This document shows positions 7,971 to 16,344 of a stretch of DNA of 64,000 nucleotides, piece by piece. The notes under the pieces are model-generated. The model searched no databases, was not told the DNA's origin, and saw only the letters and a list, made by a program, of their open reading frames with translations. The translations under genes and the position numbers were made by a program. How positions within the stretch are numbered: the stretch's first letter is position 1; each line of letters starts with the position of its first letter. This stretch comes from DATKYQ01 sp035528415. Its GTDB lineage: Bacteria > Myxococcota > B64-G9. The stretch is from NCBI GenBank assembly GCA_035528415.1, contig DATKYQ010000080.1:1-64000 (forward strand), given 5' to 3'.

Positions 7971-8966
7971 CTATATTCGCAGCCGTTCGACTTCTTCCTG
8001 TGAGGCTTGCCCCTCGATCGTCAATGTTTCTTCGCGGCCGTCGTGGATCCAGTTTAGCGCAACGCGCGTATCTGTTACTTTTCTTACATAGTAGCGCAAC
8101 AGTCGCCCCAGGCTATCGAGTTCGTCCGCTGCCGTTCGGCCGCGCACGAGCATCAGCGGCCCGGGATGATCGCGTAGCTCCAGTATTCCGTGCCTGTCTG
8201 CCAAGCGGGCCAGCCTGTCGTTCTCCTGCTGATTGCGACCGACAACCGCCTTCAGCCCATCATTGAGCCTGAAATGGCGCCCCATTGTGAGTAGCCGGAT
8301 GTCGAGCATGTCGAAATCGGGAAGCCGCTCAAACACATCCCTCAGGCGGCGCGCGACGTGCGGATCGGTCAACAGGCAACCTCCTGCCGGCGCCGAAAAT
8401 GTTGAAAGACCCAGTTGTTCGGCAAGCGCAATCTGTTTTTTACGTGCGCGGCCCTGGATGGCGCCCAAGCGGCTGCGGTCAACGAGGCCCTCTGTTTCTG
8501 GAACGGTCGCCTCGAGCAGCCTGGCGCTCAGCGGACGCAGTAAACTTCCCCTGAGACCGGTTTCGCGCTCAATCAGCCTAAGAGCCTGCTTGTGCTGCGA
8601 GAGGGGGCGTTGGCCCAGCACCTCGCCCGTGGCCACGAAGGCGGCTCCGATATCATTGGCCAAGCGGGCAGCACGCCGTAGCATGAAAATATGACAATCG
8701 ACGCAGGGGTTCATCCCGCATCCGCGTCCGTGGCGCGGCTCACGCAGCATATCGAGATAATCGCGGCCCATGGCGATCACCCGCAGCTTGATACCCATCT
8801 CATCGAGCGCCTTGCTCGGCAGGTGGCGGCCCCCGGCTCCGGCGCACGAGAAGAACGGGCTTACGAAGTTCAGCCCGAGAACTTCTATGCCCTGGTCGAT
8901 AAGCAATTTGACGGCCAGCAGGCTGTCGAGACCTCCGGACACCAAGACCACGGCACGCGTGCTCAC
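7971..8966 (-). CDS. PP-loop ATP pyrophosphatase related to MnmA/ThiI
   Basis: The 331-residue protein carries the PP-loop LVSGGLDSLLAVKLL (about residues 8-22) and a CGMNPCVDCH cluster (about 84-93) like the Cys region of tRNA-thiolating enzymes. The region after residue 170 differs from MnmA. This family is usually annotated as tRNA methyltransferase or thiouridylase-like without a proven reaction; an adenylating sulfur-transfer or related tRNA reaction is likely. Its GTG start overlaps the mnmA stop by four bases (GTGA), so the two are translationally coupled. Confidence 0.75.
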   Translation of the reverse strand: MSTRAVVLVSGGLDSLLAVKLLIDQGIEVLGLNFVSPFFSCAGAGGRHLPSKALDEMGIKLRVIAMGRDYLDMLREPRHGRGCGMNPCVDCHIFMLRRAARLANDIGAAFVATGEVLGQRPLSQHKQALRLIERETGLRGSLLRPLSARLLEATVPETEGLVDRSRLGAIQGRARKKQIALAEQLGLSTFSAPAGGCLLTDPHVARRLRDVFERLPDFDMLDIRLLTMGRHFRLNDGLKAVVGRNQQENDRLARLADRHGILELRDHPGPLMLVRGRTAADELDSLGRLLRYYVRKVTDTRVALNWIHDGREETLTIEGQASQEEVERLRI

Positions 8967-10057
8967 GGTAAACCCCCGGCAGCGCTCTCGATCCAGCCGG
9001 CGCCCAGCAGGCGCTCTCCCTTATAGATTGCGGCCGCCTGTCCCGGTGTCACCGCCCGCTGCATATCGTGAAAACGAACCAGTACGGCCCGATCAACCAC
9101 GGGCTCGATCAGCGCCCCGGCGGCCCGGTGGCGTGAGCGGATCTGAACCTCGGCTTCGAAAGATTGTCCGGCCTGCGCCTCAGACAGCCAGACCACGTCG
9201 GACAGCACACACGAGGTTGAAAACAGGCGCTGCTCTTCAGCCGTGGCAATCACCCTGGCCTGCAGGTGGTCTATGGCGACTACGTGCAGCCTGTCTCCCG
9301 AGGCGATGCCCAACCCGCGCCGCTGGCCGATGGTGAACCGGTGAATGCCGGCGTGAGTGCCGAGGACATTGCCCTCGGTGTCGACCACCTCGCCCGGGCG
9401 CGCCGGGGCGCCGAAACGCAACCTGAGCGCCTCGGCAAAGCCGAGACCGAGCGATTCGAGGCAGGCGTCCTGGCTCTCGGGCCTCCCGGCCGCCGGCAAC
9501 TCCAGCTTGCGGGCAAGCTCGCGCACCTCCGCCTTGGTCAACCCGCCTATCGGCAGGCGGGTCATGGCCAATTGCTCGCGCGAGAGCCTGCATAGAAAGT
9601 ATGCCTGGTCCTTGTCCCCGTCTCGACCGCGAAGCAGCTCGGCGGAGCCTGTGCCGATGACACGGGCGTGGTGGCCGGTGGCAATCCAGGTGGCCCCGAT
9701 CTCTTCGGCCCGCTCTTGTAACGCTTTGAACTTCACCATCCGGTTGCAGACGACGCAGGGATTGGGCGTCCGGCCGCGGGCGTAGTCATCCCAGGCACCG
9801 CGCAGCACAACTTGCGCGAAGCGCCGGCGCAGGTCGCGCACCAGGTGCGGGATGCCCAGTTTGTCTGCGACTGCCCGTGCACAGGCTAGACCTTGTATAC
9901 CGCAGCATGAGCGGTTCTCTTGGTCGTCCTGGCAGGGTTGCAAGCGCAGGCTAAGCCCCTCGACTTCGAAGCCTTCCTCGACCAGCAGCGCCGCGGCAAC
10001 CGAAGAATCCACCCCACCGCTCATGCCGACGACTACTTTTTCCCGGCTGGGACTCAA
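8963..10057 (-). CDS. mnmA: tRNA-specific 2-thiouridylase MnmA
   Basis: The 364-residue protein has the PP-loop GMSGGVDSSVAAALL (about residues 11-25), the catalytic nucleophile motif NPCVVCN (about 100) and the second catalytic Cys in PESQDACLESLG (about 196), with the C-terminal beta-barrel domains present (TIGQRRGLGIA). It makes s2U34 in Glu, Gln and Lys tRNAs. Start is TTG behind GGAGGG. It lies 24 bases after nadA and overlaps a second PP-loop gene. The window also holds mnmE and mnmG, which modify position 5 of the same uridine. Confidence 0.95.
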   Translation of the reverse strand: MSPSREKVVVGMSGGVDSSVAAALLVEEGFEVEGLSLRLQPCQDDQENRSCCGIQGLACARAVADKLGIPHLVRDLRRRFAQVVLRGAWDDYARGRTPNPCVVCNRMVKFKALQERAEEIGATWIATGHHARVIGTGSAELLRGRDGDKDQAYFLCRLSREQLAMTRLPIGGLTKAEVRELARKLELPAAGRPESQDACLESLGLGFAEALRLRFGAPARPGEVVDTEGNVLGTHAGIHRFTIGQRRGLGIASGDRLHVVAIDHLQARVIATAEEQRLFSTSCVLSDVVWLSEAQAGQSFEAEVQIRSRHRAAGALIEPVVDRAVLVRFHDMQRAVTPGQAAAIYKGERLLGAGWIESAAGGLP

Positions 10058-10081
10058 GGTCCCTCCTTGCCTGTGGACTGG

Positions 10082-10996
10082 TCAGGTAATTTCGAGCATG
10101 CGCTCCAGCGCGCCTGCGGCTCTTTTGCGAATTTCCTCTGGCACGCTCACGATGTGGCGGTTTTCTTCGAGTGCCGTGACTATTTTTTCGAGAGTGTTGC
10201 GCTTCATGTTGGGGCAGACGGCCTGCTCGGTGGCTGCCACGAAGCGTTTATGTGGGTTCTCTTTTTGCAGGCGATGAATGATGCCCATTTCGGTGCCGAC
10301 GATGATCGTCGGCGCCTCACTCTCCGTGGCGTAGCGGATCATCTGGCTGGTGCTGGCCACCTTGTCGGCCAGGCGCGTCACCTCGGGTCGGCACTCGGGG
10401 TGCACAATCACCCTTGCTTCCGGGTACTCTGCCTTGCGGCGCTCGATGTGCTCGGGCAGTATGCGCCGGTGGGTGGGGCAGTAGCCCGGCCAGAGGATCA
10501 GCTCGCGGCCGGTCTGCTCTGCTGCGTAAATGCCAAGGTACTGGTCGGGGACGAAGATGATCTCGCGCCCGGATGGGATCGAGTTGACCACCTTGGCGAC
10601 GTTGGCCGAGGTGCAACAGATGTCGCTTTCGGCTTTCACTTCGGCCGTCGAGTTGACATAGCTTATCACCGCCGCGCCGGGATGTTCGGCCTTCTTTCTG
10701 CGCAGGCTCTCGGCATCGACCATGTCGGCCATCGGGCAGCCGGCGTGCCTGTCGGGCAACAGCACTGTCTTGCCGGGCGAGAGGATGGCGGCCGTTTCGG
10801 CCATGAAGTGCACGCCGCAAAAGACGATTATCTCGGCGTCTGTGGTCGCGGCCTTGCGACTGAGATCGAGCGAGTCGCCGGTGAGGTCGGCGACGTCCTG
10901 CACTTCGCCGAGTTGGTAGTTGTGGGCCAGGATAATCGCCCGGCGCTCTTGCTTGAGTCGAGCTATCTTGGCGGTTAGCTCATCATCTAGCGACAT
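10082..10996 (-). CDS. nadA: Quinolinate synthase NadA
   Basis: The 304-residue protein (from the ATG that follows a GGAAGGAAG ribosome site) has all three 4Fe-4S cysteines in their usual contexts: VFCGVHFMAE, ICCTSANV and VCPNMKRN. It condenses iminoaspartate with dihydroxyacetone phosphate to quinolinate for NAD synthesis. The oxygen-sensitive cluster fits the anaerobic character of the window. A longer frame runs 29 codons further upstream, but that extension has no similarity to NadA and no ribosome site. nadB and nadC are not present here. Confidence 0.95.
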   Translation of the reverse strand: MSLDDELTAKIARLKQERRAIILAHNYQLGEVQDVADLTGDSLDLSRKAATTDAEIIVFCGVHFMAETAAILSPGKTVLLPDRHAGCPMADMVDAESLRRKKAEHPGAAVISYVNSTAEVKAESDICCTSANVAKVVNSIPSGREIIFVPDQYLGIYAAEQTGRELILWPGYCPTHRRILPEHIERRKAEYPEARVIVHPECRPEVTRLADKVASTSQMIRYATESEAPTIIVGTEMGIIHRLQKENPHKRFVAATEQAVCPNMKRNTLEKIVTALEENRHIVSVPEEIRKRAAGALERMLEIT

Positions 10997-11103
10997 AGGC
11001 CACTTCCTTCCTCTCGCGGGCTCGCGAGGGTCTTGACAATTAGCATCCAGTACACACTTTTTCAACTGGAGAGAGAACAACAATAAGAAAAGGAGGTTCT
11101 ATC

Positions 11104-11538
11104 ATGGCACTGACAATCTGGAGACCGGCACGTGAGCTTTCGCCCTTCGGCCGCGAGATGGACAATGTCTTCGATCGCTTCTTCGACTCGCCATTCTTCG
11201 ATGTACGACCGACGGTGGTTGCTCCAGCGCTGGAAGTTACCGAGAACGACGAGGCCTTCAGCGTGCAACTGGAGCTGGCCGGCGTGGACGAAAAGGACGT
11301 CGAGATCACCCTCACAGAGGGAACCTTGTTGATCAAGGGAGAGAAGAAGGAAGAAAATCGAGAGCAGAAAGGCACCTGTTACTGCTCCGAGCGCAGCTAC
11401 GGCGCGTTCGAGCGAGCCATCGCCGTTCCGAGCAACGTTGACGGCGACAAGGTGGCAGCCAAGTACAAAAATGGAGTTCTCGAGGTAACGCTTCCCAAAC
11501 TCGAGGAAGCCAAGCCCCGCAGGGTCGAGATCAAGTAA
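11104..11538 (+). CDS. Small heat-shock protein, Hsp20/alpha-crystallin family
   Basis: The 144-residue protein has the alpha-crystallin domain (about residues 40-144) with the ELAGVDEKDVEITL and YKNGVLEVTLPK motifs, the latter matching the A-x-x-x-n-G-V-L signature. It is a cytoplasmic holdase that binds unfolding proteins. A very strong AAGGAGG ribosome site precedes the ATG. The gene is divergent from nadA; the 107-base gap contains a TTGACA but no matching -10, and I see no clear CIRCE or HrcA box. Confidence 0.95.
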   Translation: MALTIWRPARELSPFGREMDNVFDRFFDSPFFDVRPTVVAPALEVTENDEAFSVQLELAGVDEKDVEITLTEGTLLIKGEKKEENREQKGTCYCSERSYGAFERAIAVPSNVDGDKVAAKYKNGVLEVTLPKLEEAKPRRVEIK

Positions 11539-11549
11539 TGGCTCCTTGG

Positions 11550-11571
11550 GACGCTCCCTTCCGGGGGCGTC
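11550..11571. terminator. Stem-loop between convergent genes
   Basis: GACGCTCCC and GGGGGCGTC pair over nine bases (one T-G pair) around the loop TTCC, exactly between the end of the Hsp20 gene and the stop of the convergent hydrolase. No T-run follows on either side, so it may be a weak or bidirectional terminator or an mRNA 3' stabiliser. Confidence 0.5.
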
Positions 11572-12348
11572 TCAGGCTTGGTGATCAAGTTGTCGTAAAA
11601 ATTTTCTTACGGCCGCGTCGAAGTCTGCGGCTTTCTCGATGGATAAGCAGTGACCGGCATCCGCGATGTGTACTCTTTGCGCATCGCGGATGTTGTCTTC
11701 GAGGTAGGCGCCGTAGCGCTGCGGTGTCAGCAGATCGTCCGCGGCGCTTAGCACCAGGACGGGAACGTCGATTTCCCCCAGGCGCGCGCGGACGTCGAAG
11801 CTGTCGCAGGCCGTGAAGTCCGCGAGTATCACCCGCGGATCGCAGTGGGCGGTGTCCTCGATGACGTCGCTGAGCAGCGATGGGTCACTGGCTGGTGAGA
11901 TCAGTGTGCGGCCGAGTTGATCGAGGAAAGTCGCGAAGTCGTTTGTGATCAACTCGAAGATTGCCGGCAGCACCCGCAACCTGGCGCCCGTGGAAACAAG
12001 CACCGCACCGGCGAAGTCGCCCGGCGCGTCGAGCAAAAGCTGCAGGGCCACGGCGCCGCCCATGCTGAAACCCACCGGCACCACCTGGGGCAGCCTGAAG
12101 GCCGCAAGTAAACCCTTTACGGCATGCGCATAGTCTTCGATGTTTACGCAGCCGGTTCCCTGGCTGCCGCCGCGGCCGGGCAAATCGACGGCTATGGTGT
12201 TTGCGATACCAGCCAAACCGGCAAGATGGTTAGACCAGTAAGAACTCGAGCCGCCCGCCCCGTGGACAAACAGAAGAGAGGGCAGGCTTGCATCGATCGG
12301 CCAGCGTCCGGCAGTAAAGCTCATCCCGGCTGTCAGTTCAGTATGCAC
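11572..12348 (-). CDS. Alpha/beta hydrolase
   Basis: The 258-residue protein has the oxyanion motif LLFVHGAGGSSSYW, the nucleophile elbow GFSMGGA (Ser), a late acidic residue in SAADDLLTP and the catalytic His in ADAGHCLSIE, a complete Ser-Asp-His triad. Substrate cannot be told; the branch resembles 3-oxoadipate enol-lactonase and esterase types. I chose the GTG preceded by GGGAGG rather than longer starts, since the 63 residues upstream of it look non-homologous and the longer frame would overlap the divergent YitT gene. Confidence 0.8.
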   Translation of the reverse strand: MHTELTAGMSFTAGRWPIDASLPSLLFVHGAGGSSSYWSNHLAGLAGIANTIAVDLPGRGGSQGTGCVNIEDYAHAVKGLLAAFRLPQVVPVGFSMGGAVALQLLLDAPGDFAGAVLVSTGARLRVLPAIFELITNDFATFLDQLGRTLISPASDPSLLSDVIEDTAHCDPRVILADFTACDSFDVRARLGEIDVPVLVLSAADDLLTPQRYGAYLEDNIRDAQRVHIADAGHCLSIEKAADFDAAVRKFLRQLDHQA

Positions 12349-12535
12349 AATACCTCCCGACAAAAGGCAGGATCTTTTTCCCCTGGATGGTCTGCGCGCC
12401 AAGATCATGAAGCGGACCAAGCCGGTCATGAAGATGATGATGAAGCAGAAAGCAGAAATGCTCAAGCCGTGGCAGGCCAAATATATTTTCCTCACCCATT
12501 GACAAACCCCGGGGCGATGATCATGGTTGGCGGCC

Positions 12536-13405
12536 ATGAAAGAACGTACCCGAAACCTGCTGGTAGATTCTGTGCTTTTGCTGTCCGGCTCAACGCTGAT
12601 GGCCTTGGCCTACGATCTATTCCTCATCCCTCACGACGTCGTGCCTGGGGGCCTGGGTGGCTTGTCCATGATCTTGCATCACTTTTTCGCAACCCCGGTC
12701 GGATTGACGGCCATGGTCATGAACCTGCCTCTGCTCTTCGCCGGCGTTAAGCTGCTTGGTCGCTCATACGGGATAAAGACCATCGTCGGGATCGTGCTTT
12801 TTTCTTTACTGGTCGATTTCTTCGTCTACGTCGTGCCCGTAGCCCCGGCCACCGATAACATCGTCCTGGCCTGTGTTTTCGGAGGTATAATGCTCGGCGC
12901 CGGTCTGGGCCTGGTCTTCCGCTGCGGCGGCTCCACCGGCGGCTCGGACGTCGCCGGCAAGATCATCAACCGCTACACCAACCTGTCCATAGGCAGCGCG
13001 ATCCTGGTCGTGGATTTCGTGGTCATTTCCCTGGCCGGTTTGGCCTTCGGCAACTTCGAATTGGCCTTGTATGGCTATCTCAACTTGTACATCCAGATAA
13101 AAGTTCTCGATTTAGTGCTGGAGGGCGTTTCCTATACCCGGGCGGTGTTTATTATCTCCGAGAAGGCCGCGGAAATCGGGCGGGCCATCAACAACAATCT
13201 GAACCGCGGCGCCACATTGCTGTCTGGCGCCGGGACGTACAGCAGCGAAAACCGGCCGGTGCTTTTCAGCGTCATGTCCAAGAAAGAGATTGCCCGGGTT
13301 CGCCTGCTGGTGCGCGCCCTCGATCCGCGAGCCTTCGTCGTTATAACCGACGTTTACGAGGTCCAGGGCGAAGGCTTCCACACCCGCAGCCCGCTGGGGA
13401 TCTAG
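12536..13405 (+). CDS. YitT-family membrane protein (DUF161 + DUF2179)
   Basis: The 289-residue protein has a six-segment membrane domain with the conserved GGSTGGSDVAGKIIN motif (about residue 135) and a C-terminal soluble DUF2179 domain (about 205-285, ending VYEVQGEGFH). The family is widespread and its transport or sensory function is not settled. The ATG was chosen as the first good codon; a TTG lies nine bases upstream and neither has a clear ribosome site. The gene ends four bases before the flavodiiron stop on the opposite strand. Confidence 0.85.
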   Translation: MKERTRNLLVDSVLLLSGSTLMALAYDLFLIPHDVVPGGLGGLSMILHHFFATPVGLTAMVMNLPLLFAGVKLLGRSYGIKTIVGIVLFSLLVDFFVYVVPVAPATDNIVLACVFGGIMLGAGLGLVFRCGGSTGGSDVAGKIINRYTNLSIGSAILVVDFVVISLAGLAFGNFELALYGYLNLYIQIKVLDLVLEGVSYTRAVFIISEKAAEIGRAINNNLNRGATLLSGAGTYSSENRPVLFSVMSKKEIARVRLLVRALDPRAFVVITDVYEVQGEGFHTRSPLGI

Positions 13406-13409
13406 ACTG

Positions 13410-14582
13410 CTATCCCAGCTCCGCGTGCCGGGCGGCGATTGACTCGGCCAGATTGTCGATGGCCTGCAGCGTATCCGCCGTTGGTCGCCCCTTGGCCATC
13501 ACCGGCTCGATCAATTCGACCTTGAGGTTGGGGATCATCCCGGCCAGGACGTCGACCGCCTTTCCTCCCCATCCGTATGAGCCGATCACTGACAGAAAGC
13601 GTGTCCGCGGCCTGAGCGCGTTGGCCAGGAAGGCTGCATAGGCGGCCAGTGGGTGCGGGCCGGCAAGCACGGTCGGCGTGCCCAGCACGATGGTGGCCGC
13701 ATCCACCAAAGACATGGCCAGCTTGCCGATATCGGCCACCGTCAGGTCGAACTGCTCGACCGTGACGCCGCGGGATGTCAATGCCTCGACCAGGCTTTCG
13801 ACCATGCGACGGGTGCTGTCGTGCATGGACACGTAGGGCAGCGCCACCAGGTTCTTGGGCTTTCCGAGAACCCAGTCGCTGTAGGCGTCGAGGATCAGGT
13901 CGGGCCGCCCGTAGATTTGCCCGTGGCTGGGAGTGATCATTTCAATATCGTAAGCAGCAAGCTTTTCCAGGTTCTTTTTGATGATCGTCCTGAAGGGCAT
14001 CATGATCTCGGCGAAATAGCGCTTGGCTGCCTCCAGCACCCGTCCCTCGTCGGTGACGAAAAGCTCGTTGGTCGCGATATGCGAGCCGAAAAAATCGCAA
14101 CTGAACAGGATCCGCTCTTCGCGCAGGTAGCTCACCATGGTCTCGGGCCAATGGACCCAGGGTGTATAGATGAACTCAAGCGTGCGTCCGCCCAGATCGA
14201 GCGTCTCACCGTCGGCTACCACCTGGAAGCGTTCGGCGGCGATGCCCAGCAAGTCGCCCAGCATACCCTTGGCCTTGGCCGAGACGATTACCTTGGCGTC
14301 CGGATACCTTTCGAGCACTGCAGGGATCAAACCCGAGTGATCCTGCTCGGCATGGCTCGATACAATCATGTCGACGCGGGCGACGTTCTCCAGCCTGGAC
14401 AAGAAAACATCCGCCATGGGTGGATCGGCCGTGTCAATCAGGACGGTCTTTTCCCGGCCCTCTACCAGATAAGAGTTGTAGCTGGTCCCGTCCGGCAGCG
14501 GAATGAGTGAGTCGAACAGGCGTCGATCCCAGTCCACGGCTCCCAGCCATGAGACAGTTTCACTGATTTTCCTCGGCTTCAT
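13410..14582 (-). CDS. Flavodiiron protein (FprA/ROO family)
   Basis: The 390-residue protein has a metallo-beta-lactamase-like domain with the di-iron ligands (SSHAEQDHSG, WVHWPE, SCDFFGSH, TPSHGQIY) and a C-terminal flavodoxin domain (about residues 250-390) binding FMN. Such enzymes reduce O2 to water or NO to N2O, usually with electrons from rubredoxin. The ATG after GAGG is preferred over one six codons upstream. It stands next to thiol peroxidase and two rubrerythrin-type genes in the same direction, forming an oxygen and peroxide defence block. Confidence 0.92.
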   Translation of the reverse strand: MKPRKISETVSWLGAVDWDRRLFDSLIPLPDGTSYNSYLVEGREKTVLIDTADPPMADVFLSRLENVARVDMIVSSHAEQDHSGLIPAVLERYPDAKVIVSAKAKGMLGDLLGIAAERFQVVADGETLDLGGRTLEFIYTPWVHWPETMVSYLREERILFSCDFFGSHIATNELFVTDEGRVLEAAKRYFAEIMMPFRTIIKKNLEKLAAYDIEMITPSHGQIYGRPDLILDAYSDWVLGKPKNLVALPYVSMHDSTRRMVESLVEALTSRGVTVEQFDLTVADIGKLAMSLVDAATIVLGTPTVLAGPHPLAAYAAFLANALRPRTRFLSVIGSYGWGGKAVDVLAGMIPNLKVELIEPVMAKGRPTADTLQAIDNLAESIAARHAELG

Positions 14583-14633
14583 GGTGTTATCCTCGTGCAC
14601 AATGATTCTTGGCGCGTGCCCACGTGGGGGAGG

Positions 14634-15146
14634 TCAGAGAATCTTCCTGGCGGCTTGTATGGCTTTTTCGTAGTCGGGTTCCTCGGTCACCTCTTCCACA
14701 AGTTGCAGGTAGCGCACAATACCCTGGCGATCCACAACCATCACCGCCCGGGCCAGCAGCCTGAGATCTTCGATCAGCAATCCGTAGGCCCGGCCGAAAC
14801 TTGCATAGCGGTGATCCGATAGCGTGATGACCCGCTCTACTCCCGCGGAAGCGCACCATCTCTTCTGGGCGAACGGCAGGTCCATGCTGATGGTCAGCAC
14901 GTTGACGTCGTCACCCAACCCGGCCGCCTCCTGATTGAACCGCCGCGTCTGAATGTCGCAGACGGGTGTATCCAGCGACGGCACCGCCGATATTATCAGC
15001 ACCTTTCCGCGGTAGGCGGACAGGCTCACCTGGCCCAATTCGTTGTCCAGCACCACGGCCTCCGGGGCGGGCGCATCGACAGCCACAAGATCTCCGGACA
15101 GGCTCACAGGATTGCCCTTCATGGTAACACTTCTTGCTTGGGTCAT
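14634..15146 (-). CDS. tpx: Thiol peroxidase
   Basis: The 170-residue protein is a 2-Cys peroxiredoxin of the Tpx type: peroxidatic Cys in PSLDTPVCD (about residue 62), resolving Cys in KRWCASAGVE (about 96), and the starting MKGNPVSLSG segment typical of Tpx. It reduces hydrogen peroxide and lipid hydroperoxides in the cytoplasm with thioredoxin. Length is standard and an AAAGGGG ribosome site precedes the ATG. Confidence 0.95.
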   Translation of the reverse strand: MTQARSVTMKGNPVSLSGDLVAVDAPAPEAVVLDNELGQVSLSAYRGKVLIISAVPSLDTPVCDIQTRRFNQEAAGLGDDVNVLTISMDLPFAQKRWCASAGVERVITLSDHRYASFGRAYGLLIEDLRLLARAVMVVDRQGIVRYLQLVEEVTEEPDYEKAIQAARKIL

Positions 15147-15218
15147 GTCGTTCCCCTTTCACCCGGCCGCGCTGCCGATTGCCGTGCTTTCCGCGTACAA
15201 TGGTGGCCCAGGTGGGGC

Positions 15219-15674
15219 TTAGTTCTCCTTGAGAATGATCTCGTCGTACTCTATTTCGAAACGCAGCTTGTGCTTCGCCTCTTCCTGGGCCAGAGACAAG
15301 AGCAGGTCGCGCACCCGCTCGTCATCGGACACCGAGGCCAGGTCGCTGTACATCCTGAAGGCCTCTTTCTCCTTCTTCATGGCTACTATCAGCGCCTCCT
15401 GGTAGTCCATCTCGGCGCTCAGCTTGACATCCACCAGGTAGTCGCCGATCTTGAGATCGATCACTTTCTGCAGCGGCGGGGAGGGCAACTCGCCGGATTT
15501 GATCCTGAGAAGCTTGGTCTTATGCTCCTCTTCTTCCCGCGAGAACTGTTCGAAAATCTCCTGCATCCAGCGCCGGTCCATCTTGGCCGCCAGAGCCTTG
15601 TAGAACGCAGCAGCCGCTTCTTCCTCGCCGATGGCGAAATTTATGAGCTCTTCGATCGTTTCGAAATTCTTCAT
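15219..15674 (-). CDS. Ferritin-like/rubrerythrin-domain protein
   Basis: The 151-residue protein is a four-helix bundle with paired di-iron ligand motifs: IGEEEAAAAFYK (helix 1), SREEEEHK (helix 2), KKEKEAFRMY (helix 3) and AQEEAKHK (helix 4). It lacks the rubredoxin-like C-terminal Cys pairs of full rubrerythrin. It probably stores iron or reduces peroxide. A good AGGAGG site precedes the ATG, and the gene starts 33 bases after the rubrerythrin stop, so the two are likely co-transcribed. Confidence 0.88.
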   Translation of the reverse strand: MKNFETIEELINFAIGEEEAAAAFYKALAAKMDRRWMQEIFEQFSREEEEHKTKLLRIKSGELPSPPLQKVIDLKIGDYLVDVKLSAEMDYQEALIVAMKKEKEAFRMYSDLASVSDDERVRDLLLSLAQEEAKHKLRFEIEYDEIILKEN

Positions 15675-15707
15675 TACAGCCTCCTGTTCGTTAATATCAC
15701 TTGTCGC

Positions 15708-16283
15708 TTACCAGTTTTCGACCAGTAATTCAAAATACACTTGGGGATGATCGCAGGCGGGGCATTTTGCCGGGGCCTCGGGACCCTCGTACAGGTAGCC
15801 GCAGTTCTGGCAGCGCCAGACAACCGCTTTTTCACGTTTGAATACCCGGCCGGCCTCTATGTTGGCCGCCAGATCCAGGTAGCGTTTCTCATGCTGCTTC
15901 TCGGCCACGGCGATGGCCTCGAACACGGCGGCGATCGTCCCGAAACCCTCGTCACGGGCCACCTTGGCGAAGACCGGGTACATCTCGGTGTGCTCGTAAT
16001 GCTCGCCGGCAGCTGCCGTCTTGAGGTTGTCGACTGTCGCTCCGATCACGCCGGCCGGGAAGGCGGCGCCGATCTCGACCTCGCCGCCCTCGAGGAACTT
16101 GAACAGGCGCTTGGCGTGCTCCTTCTCCTGGTCGGCGGTCTCGGCGAAGATCTTCGAAATCTGCACATAGCCATCCTTCTTGGCCTGGCTCGCGAAATAG
16201 GTGTAGCGGTTCCTGGCCTGTGATTCCCCCGCGAAGGCCGTCAGCAGGTTTTTCTCTGTTTGGGTTCCCTTGATTCCTGGCAT
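15708..16283 (-). CDS. rbr: Rubrerythrin
   Basis: The 191-residue protein has the full rubrerythrin layout: N-terminal di-iron bundle (AFAGESQARNRY, ADQEKEHAKRLF, AVAEKQHEKRY) and a C-terminal rubredoxin-like domain with CQNCG and CPACDHP. It reduces hydrogen peroxide in anaerobes using electrons from NADH via rubredoxin or related carriers. The ATG with an AAAGGAG site seven bases upstream is used; a longer frame adds 15 residues without similarity to the family. Confidence 0.95.
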   Translation of the reverse strand: MPGIKGTQTEKNLLTAFAGESQARNRYTYFASQAKKDGYVQISKIFAETADQEKEHAKRLFKFLEGGEVEIGAAFPAGVIGATVDNLKTAAAGEHYEHTEMYPVFAKVARDEGFGTIAAVFEAIAVAEKQHEKRYLDLAANIEAGRVFKREKAVVWRCQNCGYLYEGPEAPAKCPACDHPQVYFELLVENW

Positions 16284-16344
16284 TTTGTGCTCCTTTCTAT
16301 TTGGCAAGGCCAAAAACGCAACTTCCATTTGTGTATCGTAATCA

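Noticed and set aside
9920..10978. 352-codon plus-strand frame opposite nadA
   Set aside because: NadA on the minus strand has all cluster cysteines; the plus-strand frame has no recognisable motif.
11033..11060. TTGACA before the Hsp20 gene as a heat-shock or sigma70 promoter
   Set aside because: No -10 or sigma32-type partner is found at the right distance, and no CIRCE repeat is present.
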